The position numbers were made by a program, and so were the translations under genes. A stretch of DNA of 64,000 bases from Blautia sp. SC05B48 (lineage in GTDB: Bacteria > Bacillota > Clostridia > Lachnospirales > Lachnospiraceae), in contig NZ_CP040518.1 of the NCBI RefSeq assembly GCF_005848555.1, forward strand, positions 867,001 through 931,000, in the 5' to 3' direction. The notes under the pieces are model-generated. The model saw nothing but the letters and a program-made list of their open reading frames with translations. It made no database searches and was not told the DNA's origin. Shown in pieces: positions 27,150-36,316 of this stretch. Every line of letters starts with the position of its first letter. Position 1 is the stretch's first letter.

Positions 27150-28490
27150 TCAGATATCTTTATAATACGCCGGTGAGATCACGTCATACTCCCTGCAGGA
27201 GCATCCGTTCTCATAGCTGTCACAGCAGTCACAGTTGGAACAATACATATGCGCGTCATTAATATAAAATAAACCGCCGTACTGCATGGAAGTGCGCTGA
27301 TTCTTAGATTTCTTTTTGCTGTTGTCGTAGTAGGCTCCGTTGGGGATCATCATATTCTCCGGGGAGAATCTGCTGAAATCAAAGAAATGGGATTCCGTAC
27401 CATGATGTGGTACCTTGATACACCAGTAATGCTCATGAAGCGGAATCCTGCCATCATAGTTTTCTGCGATCATCCTCATGTACTGTGGCTGTACATCTCC
27501 GGTAAACAGAAGGTTCAGCTCTCCGTCTCCGGTATTCTGAAATGCCAGACTGATCTTGTGGCGGAACTGACGCAGAAAATGCCCCTGTTTTTCCGCACTT
27601 TCCAGAAGTGCCTGAAATTCTTCGGTTGCCTGTAATTCACGGAATTTCTTTTCCAGCTTTTCCGGTTTGAGGCGACGTGCTCTCTCTTTTTCGGCCTCTT
27701 CCGGAGTCTCTGCTGTATCCTCAGCTACTGCGCCTGTATCTTCCATTATAAGCTCCAGCTTCTCCTGCGTATATCCTTCGTTTTCCCCACCAGGCTCTGT
27801 CTGTCCTGTCAAAGAGCGCTCGGATTCCTCTGTATCCTCTTCCACCAAAGATGCCTCAGACAGTGGAGCAGATTTCGGCTCTGCTTCCGGTGTCTCCTCT
27901 GTCATGGACAGAAACAGCTGACGTACCTCCTCCGCAATGTTCACAAGCTCGGTCATTGCGTTTTCATGATTCTCGATCAGGGAATTAAATACGTCCTCCG
28001 TTTCCCGGCTGACTTCCCTGAGATCCGGCCAGAGCGCTGTATATTTCCCCTCAAACTCTGAGCCTCTGGATAAAAGGTCGATCTTTACCCTTCTGGCGCA
28101 AAGAGCTTCTGCAAGGGCAAAAAGGCTGACACGTCTTCCGGGAAGGCTGGCCTTTTTTGTCACATCCGCAAGGAGCAGAAGCGCCAGTGTATATTTCATT
28201 TCCGGACCGGAAAATACATCCGGAAGATAGATCTTTTCAAATTCGTAGGCATCTCTTCGGTAACGCATCATATAAAGCAATCCGGAAACATGGTCCGGAT
28301 GAAAATGTGTCAGAAGCAGATTTTTTTTGCGGATAGTGGTAAGGTCTGAGATGATTACATCAAAGACCTCTCTCCGTGGACGCCCTTCGATCTTGCTGTT
28401 GGCTGCCCCGAAATCCACAAGCAGGCTGCTTTTTCTGTCACGGATACAGAAACAGTCTCCGAATCCCACATTGTACATTCGTATTCTCAT
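27150..28490 (-). CDS. MBL-fold hydrolase with acidic insert and Cys-rich tail
   Basis: A 446-residue protein. The N-terminal metallo-beta-lactamase fold has MYNVGFGDCFCI, the ComEC-like start, and HFHPDHVSG (about 61-69). A second half follows after a long insert, with LLFTGDVQPQYM (about 330) and VPHHGTESHF (about 365). The insert (about 195-270) is highly acidic and low in complexity. The extreme C-terminus is Cys-rich (MYCSNCDCCDSYENGCSCREYD) and may bind metal. MBL proteins of this ComEC-like class often act on nucleic acids or nucleotides, but the substrate is not evident. It is transcribed alone with its own terminator. Confidence 0.75.
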   Translation of the reverse strand: MRIRMYNVGFGDCFCIRDRKSSLLVDFGAANSKIEGRPRREVFDVIISDLTTIRKKNLLLTHFHPDHVSGLLYMMRYRRDAYEFEKIYLPDVFSGPEMKYTLALLLLADVTKKASLPGRRVSLFALAEALCARRVKIDLLSRGSEFEGKYTALWPDLREVSRETEDVFNSLIENHENAMTELVNIAEEVRQLFLSMTEETPEAEPKSAPLSEASLVEEDTEESERSLTGQTEPGGENEGYTQEKLELIMEDTGAVAEDTAETPEEAEKERARRLKPEKLEKKFRELQATEEFQALLESAEKQGHFLRQFRHKISLAFQNTGDGELNLLFTGDVQPQYMRMIAENYDGRIPLHEHYWCIKVPHHGTESHFFDFSRFSPENMMIPNGAYYDNSKKKSKNQRTSMQYGGLFYINDAHMYCSNCDCCDSYENGCSCREYDVISPAYYKDI

Positions 28491-28574
28491 TTATTTTTCC
28501 TCTGGTTTCTTATTCAGCTGACCTTTGTTTCTGCAGCTGACTCTTCTTTTTTCTTCTGTTACTGTCTTCATTTC

Positions 28575-29069
28575 TCAGAACCAGATCTGCATATCATACC
28601 AGATTGCTCCGCCATGACAGGAATCTGCCACACCCAGCTTCTTCAGTCCGTGGCTCTCATAGAATGGGATCATATGCTCCTTGCAGGTAAGGATCAGAGC
28701 TTTTTTTCCGCGCTCTTTCGCAAGCTCCTTGAAATATTCCACAAGCTCTCCGGCAATTCCCTGATGACGGTATTCCGGGATCACATTCAGTCCGAATACC
28801 GTCTGGATCTCCCCGTCCTTTCTGTGAAGCGTGATATCATGATAAAATTCATCCGGGAGTACTGGTTTATCTGTGGTTCCTCCGTTGATAAAGCCTACGA
28901 TCTGCTCATCCTTTACTGCTACAACGAAATTCTCCGGGAATGCTCCCATACGCTTCACAACTTCCTCATGACTTGCTGCCTCCGCAGGTGGAAAACAGAT
29001 TGCCTCGATCTCTGCCAGACGATCCGCCTCACCGGGATCTGCCAGTCTGATCTGTAAATTTTCTGCCAT
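28575..29069 (-). CDS. GNAT family N-acetyltransferase (AANAT-like)
   Basis: A 164-residue single-domain acetyltransferase. It has IEAICFPPAEAAS near the N-terminus, the acetyl-CoA loop VIPEYRHQGIAGEL (about 116-129) and the C-terminal HMIPFYESHGLKKLGVADSCHGG. The spacing resembles arylalkylamine N-acetyltransferase-like bacterial GNATs. The substrate is unknown. It is an isolated minus-strand gene between the MBL gene and the terminator of importer 1. Confidence 0.85.
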   Translation of the reverse strand: MAENLQIRLADPGEADRLAEIEAICFPPAEAASHEEVVKRMGAFPENFVVAVKDEQIVGFINGGTTDKPVLPDEFYHDITLHRKDGEIQTVFGLNVIPEYRHQGIAGELVEYFKELAKERGKKALILTCKEHMIPFYESHGLKKLGVADSCHGGAIWYDMQIWF

Positions 29070-29166
29070 TTTTCGTGGTCTCCTCTATATTTATTCCGTT
29101 TTCATCCGGTTTCGATTCTTTTTTAATTATATCGGGTGAGGGAAAATGCGTCAACGTATAACCTGC

Positions 29167-29199
29167 AAAAAAGCCCTCAGTATTCGCACTACTGAGAGC
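29167..29199 (-). terminator. Terminator of importer operon 1
   Basis: On the minus strand GCTCTCAGTA-GTGCGAA-TACTGAGGGC forms a 10-bp stem and is followed by TTTTTT. It lies about 29 nt after the stop of the last ATPase gene. Confidence 0.8.
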
Positions 29200-29227
29200 T
29201 TCGTTCTTTTGTTTTTATCTGTCATTA

Positions 29228-29995
29228 TCACAGCACCGACCGGATCAGCTGCTCCGTATACTCTGTCTTCGGATGCTCAATGATCTCTTCCGGTGTCCCT
29301 TCCTCTTCCACATGTCCGTCATGCATCACGATCACCCGGTCGCAGAACAGCTGGACAAGGGCCAGGTCATGGCAGATAAAAAGAAAGGACAGCTGGTTTT
29401 CTTTTTTTAACTTCTGAAGCAGCTCCATGATCTGTTTCTGCACAGTCACATCCAGGGCGCTGGTTGCTTCATCACAGATCAGCACTCTGGGTTCCACAGC
29501 CAGGGCTCTGGCAATAGCCGCTCTCTGGCACTCCCCTCCGCTGACCTGATGGGGATACCGGTCTGCATATTCCGGAGTCAGTCCGCAGGTAAGCAGAAGC
29601 TTTTCCACACGGTTCCTGGTTTCCTTCTTACTTATCCCCATATTCCGGAGACTTTCCCCGATTCCGTCCCCAAGAGTGCATCTGGGGTCAAAGGATTCTG
29701 CCGGTGTCTGAAAAATCATCTGCATTTCCCGGTAGATTTCCCGGAGATTTTTTCCCTTTGCATGTGTGATATCCCTTTCCATGAGAAAAATTTCTCCGGC
29801 GGTGGGTTCTGTCAGATGTGTGATCATCTTCGCCACAGTGCTTTTTCCTGAGCCGGATTCCCCTACGATTCCTAATACTTCCCCCGTTTTCAGAGAAAAG
29901 CTTACGTCTTCTACAGCCGTGAAGGATTTTTTACCGGTGGTGAAGCTTTTTTTCAAATGATGCACTTCCAGAATGTTTTTATTTTCTGTCATCAT
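29228..29995 (-). CDS. ABC importer ATPase, OppF/NikE type (importer 1)
   Basis: A 255-residue ATPase. Walker A is GESGSGKST (about 44-52), the Q-loop lies in MIFQTPAESFDPRC, the signature VSGGECQRAAIARALA (about 152) and Walker B LICDEATSALD. It lacks the C-terminal oligopeptide extension of some OppF proteins. It energises uptake through the two permeases encoded upstream in the operon. The start region overlaps the preceding ATPase gene by 4 nt. The ligand cannot be read from the sequence. Confidence 0.88.
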   Translation of the reverse strand: MMTENKNILEVHHLKKSFTTGKKSFTAVEDVSFSLKTGEVLGIVGESGSGKSTVAKMITHLTEPTAGEIFLMERDITHAKGKNLREIYREMQMIFQTPAESFDPRCTLGDGIGESLRNMGISKKETRNRVEKLLLTCGLTPEYADRYPHQVSGGECQRAAIARALAVEPRVLICDEATSALDVTVQKQIMELLQKLKKENQLSFLFICHDLALVQLFCDRVIVMHDGHVEEEGTPEEIIEHPKTEYTEQLIRSVL

Positions 29996-30795
29996 CTGCC
30001 TCCATTTCCGGTACCTGTACGTTTCAAACGAGGTACCGAACTCATAAGCTCTTTTGTATAGGGATCCTCCGGATCTGTCAGAACCTGAGCTGTTTTTCCG
30101 TATTCCCTCACCTTTCCGTTTTTCAGTACCAGAACCTTATCTGCCATTTTTTCCACCACACCGATGTTGTGTGTGACAACGATCATGGCTGTTCCGTATT
30201 CCTTACGCATCAGCAGCATTTCCTCAACCACCTGTTTCTGTATGGTTACATCCAGAGCACTGGTAGGCTCATCTGCCAGAAGAAGCGACGGATTCTGCAG
30301 CATGGAAATACAGATTCCCACACGCTGATTCATACCGCCGGACAATTCAAATGGGTAGCTTTGCAAAACACGTTCCCCATCCTTGAGGCCGATCTTAGCC
30401 ATCATCCGGACGGTGCGCTCTGCACACTCTTTACGGCTGATCCTTTCATGCTCCCGCATACTCTCATAGATCTGAGCGCCTACGGTGCGGATGGGACAAA
30501 GGGCTGCTCCTGAATCCTGAAAAACCATGGCGATCTCAGGGCCCAGAAGTCTGCGTAATTCTTTTTCCGGCATATCCACTATATTTTTTCCCTTGTACCA
30601 GATATCTCCTTCTGTCACCATGCCTTCATTTCCCAGAAGTCCCATGATTGCCTTGATGATGGTACTTTTTCCGCTTCCGGATTCGCCTACCACCCCCAGG
30701 ATCTCCCCTTTATTCAGTTTCAGATCCACATCATGTACAACCGGTTCTCCGTTGTAGCAGATCGTCACATGCTCAAGCTTCAACAATGATTCCAT
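29992..30795 (-). CDS. ABC importer ATPase, OppD/NikD type (importer 1)
   Basis: A 267-residue ATPase. Walker A is GESGSGKST (about 37-45), the signature LSGGMNQRVGICISMLQ (about 149) and Walker B LLADEPTSALD. A short C-terminal extension ends in DPYTKELMSSVPRL, the oligopeptide/dipeptide-transporter tail. It pairs with the next ATPase as a heterodimer, as in Opp, Dpp and Nik systems. It begins 1 nt after the binding-protein stop, so the order here is permease B, permease C, binding protein, ATPase D, ATPase F. Confidence 0.88.
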   Translation of the reverse strand: MESLLKLEHVTICYNGEPVVHDVDLKLNKGEILGVVGESGSGKSTIIKAIMGLLGNEGMVTEGDIWYKGKNIVDMPEKELRRLLGPEIAMVFQDSGAALCPIRTVGAQIYESMREHERISRKECAERTVRMMAKIGLKDGERVLQSYPFELSGGMNQRVGICISMLQNPSLLLADEPTSALDVTIQKQVVEEMLLMRKEYGTAMIVVTHNIGVVEKMADKVLVLKNGKVREYGKTAQVLTDPEDPYTKELMSSVPRLKRTGTGNGGR

Positions 30796-30796
30796 C

Positions 30797-32353
30797 TTAT
30801 TTCACTTCCAGATCTGCCGTGATCTCGTAATAATCACATGGGTGAGCAGTCAGCCCTGATACATTTGACTTTGACACAAGTCCCATATTCAGATGAGAAA
30901 CAAAGAAATACGCATCATCATCCAGAATGGTCTGCTGTGCTTCCACAGCAAGCTTGCCTCTCTCATCTGTATCAAAAGTCTCATGCAGCTTCGCTACGAT
31001 ATCATCAAGATCCGAATTGCTGTATTTGCCATAATTTTTGGCAGCATCAGATACAACTGTACTTGTGAAGAAATATTCCGGATCACCGGTAGGTGCAGTT
31101 GTAAGCGAGCTTACATATACATCAAATTCTCCATTCTTTGCATACGTCGCATGGTCTGCTGTATTGTTGACATCGACCTCAATTCCGATGTCCTTTAAAG
31201 TGGACTGTGCATATTCTGCAAGCTTAGGCTGTTCCAGACGGGTCGGATAGGTCAGCCATGTGATGGACAGCTTCTTTCCGTCCTTATCTGCATAGCCATC
31301 TCCATCCGTATCTGTCCATCCGGATTCTTCCAGAAGCTTTTTCGCCTCTTCCGGATCATAGGACGGTGCCTTTACTGCATCGTTTCCATAGGAAAAGCTG
31401 CTTGGGAAGGCTCCCACTGCCGGAACACCTCGTCCTTCCATGATCACACTGCAGAAGCCGTCCTTATCGATTCCCATCTCAATGGCTTTTCTCACATTCT
31501 GATCCTGCATCAGTTCAGACTTCATATTAAACTGTCCGAAGAAACAGCGGCTTGTTGCTACAGAGCTGATCTGATAGTCCGGATTTCCGTCAAAAAGTGC
31601 ATAGTTATCATACTGAAGTCCATAGGTTCCCTGTATATCGCCTGTCTGCAATGCTGCTGTCAGGGCACTTCCATCTGAGAAGGATTTTACGATAACGTTG
31701 TCTACCTTTACATCTCCGCCCCAGTAATCCTCGTTTTTTACCAGCTTGATCTCTGTTGGGGATACCTCTGTTGCAACATAGGGGCCTGTTCCTGCCACAT
31801 TTGCAGAACCGCCCTCTCCCTGTACGCCATAATCCATATCAATGATGGCACCATACGGATCACCGAGATAATTGATCAGTGCCGGACATGGTTCGGAAGT
31901 ATGGATCGTTACTGTCATTCCATCTGCTTCGATCTTATCGATCTTCATATCGTAAGGTGCACGGTCATGGTTTGCGATCAGATCCTCCAGGCACTCCTTT
32001 ACCGCTTCTCCGTCCATGGTTCTTCCGCTGGAAAATTTCACACCGTCACGAAGAGTGATCTTTACTGTATTGTCGTCTGTAAATTCATAGTCTGTAGCAA
32101 GCCATGGCTCTATCTCCATATTGTCATTGTACTTAAACAATGTTTCTCCTACGCCATAACGCAGACAGCTCCATCCGGAATAATTGTCGTGAGGGTTTAA
32201 TCCTGCATCTCCCATTTCTTCACTGTATCCGGTAGTTCCGTAAACAAAGGTAGTTCCTTCACTCTTTTCTTTGCTTTTTGCTGCTGCCGGAACTCCTGTC
32301 ATGCTCATGACCATTGCCGCTGCAAGCACTGCTGCCAGAATCTTTTTCTTCAT
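30797..32353 (-). CDS. Family 5 extracellular solute-binding protein (importer 1)
   Basis: A 518-residue SBP_bac_5 protein of the Opp/Dpp/NikA cluster. A signal peptide (MKKKILAAVLAAAMVMSMTG) ends in VPAAAKS with no lipobox Cys, so signal peptidase I cleavage is predicted. The mature protein has LRYGVGETLFKYNDNMEIEPWLATDYEF, then VKITLRDGVKFSSGRTMDGEAVKE, the family signature region. The ligand is unknown: peptides, opines or chelated metals are all possible for this family. Lack of a lipid anchor is odd in a Gram-positive. The start is the ATG behind GGAGATT. Confidence 0.85.
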   Translation of the reverse strand: MKKKILAAVLAAAMVMSMTGVPAAAKSKEKSEGTTFVYGTTGYSEEMGDAGLNPHDNYSGWSCLRYGVGETLFKYNDNMEIEPWLATDYEFTDDNTVKITLRDGVKFSSGRTMDGEAVKECLEDLIANHDRAPYDMKIDKIEADGMTVTIHTSEPCPALINYLGDPYGAIIDMDYGVQGEGGSANVAGTGPYVATEVSPTEIKLVKNEDYWGGDVKVDNVIVKSFSDGSALTAALQTGDIQGTYGLQYDNYALFDGNPDYQISSVATSRCFFGQFNMKSELMQDQNVRKAIEMGIDKDGFCSVIMEGRGVPAVGAFPSSFSYGNDAVKAPSYDPEEAKKLLEESGWTDTDGDGYADKDGKKLSITWLTYPTRLEQPKLAEYAQSTLKDIGIEVDVNNTADHATYAKNGEFDVYVSSLTTAPTGDPEYFFTSTVVSDAAKNYGKYSNSDLDDIVAKLHETFDTDERGKLAVEAQQTILDDDAYFFVSHLNMGLVSKSNVSGLTAHPCDYYEITADLEVK

Positions 32354-32399
32354 AATCTCCGCTCTCACTTTCTGTGTTATATTTATTTATAAGTGCCTG

Positions 32400-33269
32400 T
32401 TATCCTTTTCTCCTGTTTCGTTCCTTCGGATCCATATAATCCCGGATCGTATCTCCCAGAAGATTAAAGATCATTACCGTAATAAAAATCGCCATTCCCG
32501 GCGCAAGTACCATCCACGGTGAAATCTGCAGCATACTTCTTCCATCGTTGATCATACTTCCCCATTCTGCCATTGGAGGCTTTACACCAAGTCCGAGAAA
32601 GGAAAGTCCTGCCAGCTCCATCATCATGGTTCCGATATCAAGAACTGACGTAACAAGTATGGGGCCTGCAATATTTGGAAGGATATGTTTGAGCAGAAGC
32701 TTTCCTGTACTGCTTCCGGAAAGCTTTGCCGCCATAAGATATGCAGAGTCCTTCTGAGTCAGAGTAAGCCCTCTGGCAAGTCTTGCAAACTTCGGCCAGC
32801 TGATCACCGCCAGGGCAATGATGGCATTCTGGATACCGCCTCCCAGAACACCTGCTACTGCCAGGGCAAATACCAGTCCCGGAAAAGCCAGGAACAGATC
32901 GGAGATACGCATCAGAACGGTATCGGCTTTGCCGCCCTTCCAGCCACAGAAAATACCAATAGCCGTTCCCACCACAGTGATCACCGCAACCAGGAGCAGC
33001 GTTGCATAAATACTGGTCGTGCTTCCTATGATCACACGGGAAAGCATATCTCTTCCATAACGGTCTGTCCCGAGCAGATGCTCCGGTCCCGGCGGTTTCT
33101 GGGCAAGTGCCAGATCCTGGGCATAAGGATCATAAGGACAGAGATATTTTGCAAATGCCGCTACAAACAGAAGCAATGCTGTGAGCACAAGAAAAAAGAC
33201 AAGCTTTGCTTTTGTATGATTTTTCCGGATCTTCTGTTTCCGGACTGTGATATTATTTTTTCCACTCAT
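32400..33269 (-). CDS. ABC importer permease, DppC/NikC type (importer 1)
   Basis: A 289-residue permease with the N-terminal DppC signature GPEHLLGTDRYGRDMLSRVIIGS (about 61-83). Five to six membrane helices follow, with the EAA-like coupling motif AAKLSGSSTGKLLLKHILPN (about 178-197). It ends GDTIRDYMDPKERNR, typical of the family. The gene overlaps permease B by 4 nt (ATGA) and is followed 46 nt later by the binding-protein gene. Confidence 0.9.
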   Translation of the reverse strand: MSGKNNITVRKQKIRKNHTKAKLVFFLVLTALLLFVAAFAKYLCPYDPYAQDLALAQKPPGPEHLLGTDRYGRDMLSRVIIGSTTSIYATLLLVAVITVVGTAIGIFCGWKGGKADTVLMRISDLFLAFPGLVFALAVAGVLGGGIQNAIIALAVISWPKFARLARGLTLTQKDSAYLMAAKLSGSSTGKLLLKHILPNIAGPILVTSVLDIGTMMMELAGLSFLGLGVKPPMAEWGSMINDGRSMLQISPWMVLAPGMAIFITVMIFNLLGDTIRDYMDPKERNRRKG

Positions 33270-34210
33270 GCTCTGTCACCTCCAAGTCGTACTCTCGGAT
33301 CCAGATAGTGGTAAATAATATCTGTCACCAGATTTACCAGAACATAAATGACCGCCATCCATGCCACATAGGCCTGGATGATCGGATAGTCACGCATGGT
33401 GATCGCATCTACCGCCAGTTTTCCGACACCATCCCACATAAAGATATTTTCCACAATGGCAGTTCCTCCCAGAAGATTACCGATGGACAGCGCCAGCAGT
33501 GTGATGATCGTCAGCATGGAAGCCTTCATTACACTCTTCCAGATGATCACACGACTGCGGATCCCTCTTGCCCGGGCTCCGGTCACATAATCCTTATTCA
33601 GTTCTTCCAGAACCGTGGCACGCACCTGTCTGGTATATTTTGCAGCCATGGAGATTGCCAGTGTCAGTGTCGGCAGAATAATACTCTGTCCGAGATCTGC
33701 ATTTGTGACTACCGGCAAAACGCCCAGCCTGATGGACAGAAAATACATCAGCACCATGGCAGCAAAAAAATTCGGCATGGAATTGCCGATAAAGCTTAAA
33801 AATCTTATCAGATAATCTACCCATTTGTTGTGCTTTACTGCTGACAGGATTCCCAACGGGATCGCAAGAACAATTGTAAGAAGGATCGATGACAGAGTCA
33901 GCATCATCGTTGCCGGAAGCTTTGAAATAAAGGTTTCATAGACATCTCTGTGAGACACATAGCTCTCTCCCATATCTCCGGTTACCATTCCCGCAAACCA
34001 GGCAGCATATTGTACAAGGAATGGTTTATCAAGGCCATATTCTGCCTTCGCATTATCAATGACCTCCTGGGATACTGCAGAGCCTGCATTTTCATACATA
34101 TAAGTTACTGCATCTCCGCCGGCAAGCCGCATCATGGCAAAAGAAAGAAATGTGATCCCGATCAGGACCGGGATCAGCTGCAGCAACCGTTTTATTATAT
34201 ATTTTCCCAT
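33266..34210 (-). CDS. ABC importer permease, DppB/NikB type (importer 1)
   Basis: A 314-residue permease. It begins MGKYIIKRLLQLIPVLIGITFLSF, the usual DppB first helix. It has the GLDKPFLVQYAAW loop and the EAA motif TGARARGIRSRVIIWKSVMKAS (about 202-223), and ends DIIYHYLDPRVRLG. First gene of importer operon 1, with a promoter 45-73 nt upstream that carries the shared regulatory dyad. Confidence 0.9.
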   Translation of the reverse strand: MGKYIIKRLLQLIPVLIGITFLSFAMMRLAGGDAVTYMYENAGSAVSQEVIDNAKAEYGLDKPFLVQYAAWFAGMVTGDMGESYVSHRDVYETFISKLPATMMLTLSSILLTIVLAIPLGILSAVKHNKWVDYLIRFLSFIGNSMPNFFAAMVLMYFLSIRLGVLPVVTNADLGQSIILPTLTLAISMAAKYTRQVRATVLEELNKDYVTGARARGIRSRVIIWKSVMKASMLTIITLLALSIGNLLGGTAIVENIFMWDGVGKLAVDAITMRDYPIIQAYVAWMAVIYVLVNLVTDIIYHYLDPRVRLGGDRA

Positions 34211-34254
34211 ATTTTCCTCTCCGCACTTTGTTTCTCAGTATTTCGAATAACAAA

Positions 34255-34334
34255 AGTTTAACAACACGGCTGTTCTGCCACAACCCCGGCGGGGGATTTT
34301 ACATATTCCATTTTGTCATGCATATGTATTCCAT
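34255..34334 (-). promoter_or_regulatory. Promoter A (importer 1) with shared LysR-type elements
   Basis: On the minus strand TTGTGG (34278-34283), a 17-nt spacer and TAAACT (34255-34260), start near 34248. A GC-rich dyad CCCC-GG-C-GGGGG (34284-34295, centre about -41) abuts the -35. The element ATGCATATGTATTCCAT (34318-34334) is centred near -78. Both elements recur at promoter B with the same geometry. Confidence 0.65.
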
Positions 34335-34341
34335 CATGTTC

Positions 34342-36306
34342 TTATATTCTCACACAGTGACATGCGGATAATTCTTTCCAGCCCTCTCCAAGAGACTGTG
34401 GCTCTTCATACTCGATCAGCCTCCGTTTTCTCTCTTCCAGCGGATCCGGGATATGGATCGCAGAAAGCAGGGACTGTGTATAAGGATGCTGCGGATTTTC
34501 AAAAAGCTCTTTTGTAGGTGCCATTTCTACCAGCTTTCCGTTTTTCATCACACCGGTTGTATCACTTAAAAAACGTACCATGGACAGATCATGGGCAATA
34601 AAAAGAAACGAAAATCTTTTTTCCTGCTGAAGCTTTTTAAAAAGCATGACGATCTGTGCCTGGATAGAAATGTCCAACGATGCGATGGGTTCATCTGCAA
34701 TGATAAGACGTGGTTCCATGAGAAGGCTTCTTCCTATGGCAACTCTCTGTCTCTGTCCACCGGAAAGCTCTCCCGGCTTTTTCGACAGAATACTTTCATC
34801 CAGTCCTGTCTCCTTCAGGATTTCCCGAAGCCTGTTCTCCAGCATTTCTCTGTCACGGATCCTGCGGCTGATCTTTACAGGCTCCAGCATGATCTGCCGT
34901 ATGCTCATTCGGGGATTCAATGCAGCGCCCGAATCCTGAAAGATCATCTGGATCTCCGTCTGCATTTTCTTCCGCATTCCGAAAGGATCCTTTTTATCCG
35001 GCACTCTTTCTCCCTGATAAAAGATCTCCCCGCCTGTAGGCCGGTAGATTCCTGCAAGCGTTCTGGCTGTCGTAGATTTCCCGCAGCCGGTCTCACCCAC
35101 CAGTGCCATGATCTCACCTTCCCGGATGCTGAAGGAAACATCATCCACTGCATGGATCGTATAATCGGAACGGATACGGAAATGCTGCTTCAGATTTCTG
35201 GCTTCAATCAGTACAGACGCCTGTTTCTGTTCTGTTTTCTGTAAAAATGACGCTTCCTTTTTATCCGGTTTCTGTTTACGGCCGCTGTTTTCCTGTAATC
35301 TGTCCTTCAAAATGGAGGGCTTTTCTATTTTCGGAGCTCTTTCATCCAGAAGCCATGTGGCTGCATAATGCGTATCACTGACCTTAAACATCGGAGGAGT
35401 CTGTTCATAATCGATTGCCAGTGCCTGGGGATTCCGAACGGCAAACGCATCTCCCGGCGGAGGATCCAAAAGAGAGGGCGGCATTCCGGGGATCGGATTC
35501 AGCTCCCCTTTTTCACCTGCAAATACAGGCAGAGAAGACAGAAGTCCCCAGGTATAAGGATGCCGGGGATCATAATAAACATCTTCCGCTGTCCCGATCT
35601 CAATGATCTTTCCTGCATACATAACTGCAACTCTGTCTGCGATCCTTGCAACAGCTCCCAGATCATGAGATATGAACACAATACTGATCCCTGTTTTTTC
35701 TCTCAGCTCAAGAAGCAGATCCAGAATCTTTGCTTCCACGGTTGCATCCAATGCTGTAGTCGCCTCATCGGCAAATAATATTTCCGGATCACAGGCCAGT
35801 GCAATAGCCAGCACACAACGCTGACGCATTCCTCCGGAAAAAAAATGAGGTTGCAGGCCATAGCGCTGTTCTGCATCCGGAATCCCTACCAGCTTCAGCA
35901 TTTCCACAGCTCTTTTTTTCGCCTCATCCCTGGATACTTTCTGATTTTTGATGATAGCCTCTGTGATCTGTTTGCCAACCGGGATCGTCGGATTCAGCGT
36001 CAGCATAGGGTCCTGGAACACCATACTTACCTTGCTTCCGCACAGCTTTTCCATTTTTTTTCTCTTATAAGCTGTGATATTCTCTCCGCAGAGACTAATC
36101 TCTCCGCTTTTTACATGTGCATTCGGTGGCAGAAGCTTCATCACACTACGGCACATAACGGTTTTTCCACATCCGGACTCACCTACGATACAAAGTATCT
36201 CTCCTTTTTTTACCGTGAGGTCAACATTCCGGACGGCCTGTACCTCGCCGTCCGGTGTGTCAAAGCTTACCGAATAGTTTTTTAATTCCAAAACGGTTTC
36301 CTGCAT
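34342..36306 (-). CDS. Fused two-domain ABC importer ATPase, OppD-OppF type (importer 2)
   Basis: A 654-residue protein holding both ATPases of an Opp-type importer in one chain. The first domain (about 1-325) has GESGCGKTV, FSGGMRQRCVLAIALA and LFADEATTALD, and ends with an Opp-type tail HPYTWGLLSSLP. A charged linker (about 325-365) follows. The second domain has GETGCGKST, LSGGQRQRVAIGRSLL and IIADEPIASLD, and ends HPYTQSLLSAIHIPDP. It starts with ATG 7 nt behind AAGGA and 10 nt after the binding-protein stop. Importer 1 by contrast has two separate ATPases. No clear terminator follows, so readthrough into operon 1 is possible. Confidence 0.9.
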   Translation of the reverse strand: MQETVLELKNYSVSFDTPDGEVQAVRNVDLTVKKGEILCIVGESGCGKTVMCRSVMKLLPPNAHVKSGEISLCGENITAYKRKKMEKLCGSKVSMVFQDPMLTLNPTIPVGKQITEAIIKNQKVSRDEAKKRAVEMLKLVGIPDAEQRYGLQPHFFSGGMRQRCVLAIALACDPEILFADEATTALDATVEAKILDLLLELREKTGISIVFISHDLGAVARIADRVAVMYAGKIIEIGTAEDVYYDPRHPYTWGLLSSLPVFAGEKGELNPIPGMPPSLLDPPPGDAFAVRNPQALAIDYEQTPPMFKVSDTHYAATWLLDERAPKIEKPSILKDRLQENSGRKQKPDKKEASFLQKTEQKQASVLIEARNLKQHFRIRSDYTIHAVDDVSFSIREGEIMALVGETGCGKSTTARTLAGIYRPTGGEIFYQGERVPDKKDPFGMRKKMQTEIQMIFQDSGAALNPRMSIRQIMLEPVKISRRIRDREMLENRLREILKETGLDESILSKKPGELSGGQRQRVAIGRSLLMEPRLIIADEPIASLDISIQAQIVMLFKKLQQEKRFSFLFIAHDLSMVRFLSDTTGVMKNGKLVEMAPTKELFENPQHPYTQSLLSAIHIPDPLEERKRRLIEYEEPQSLGEGWKELSACHCVRI

Positions 36307-36316
36307 GATCTTTTCC

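Noticed and set aside
29228..34210. Calling importer 1 a nickel transporter NikABCDE
   Set aside because: Gene order and families fit Opp, Dpp, Nik and opine importers equally; no metal-specific residues can be recognised in the binding protein and no NikR-type site was seen.
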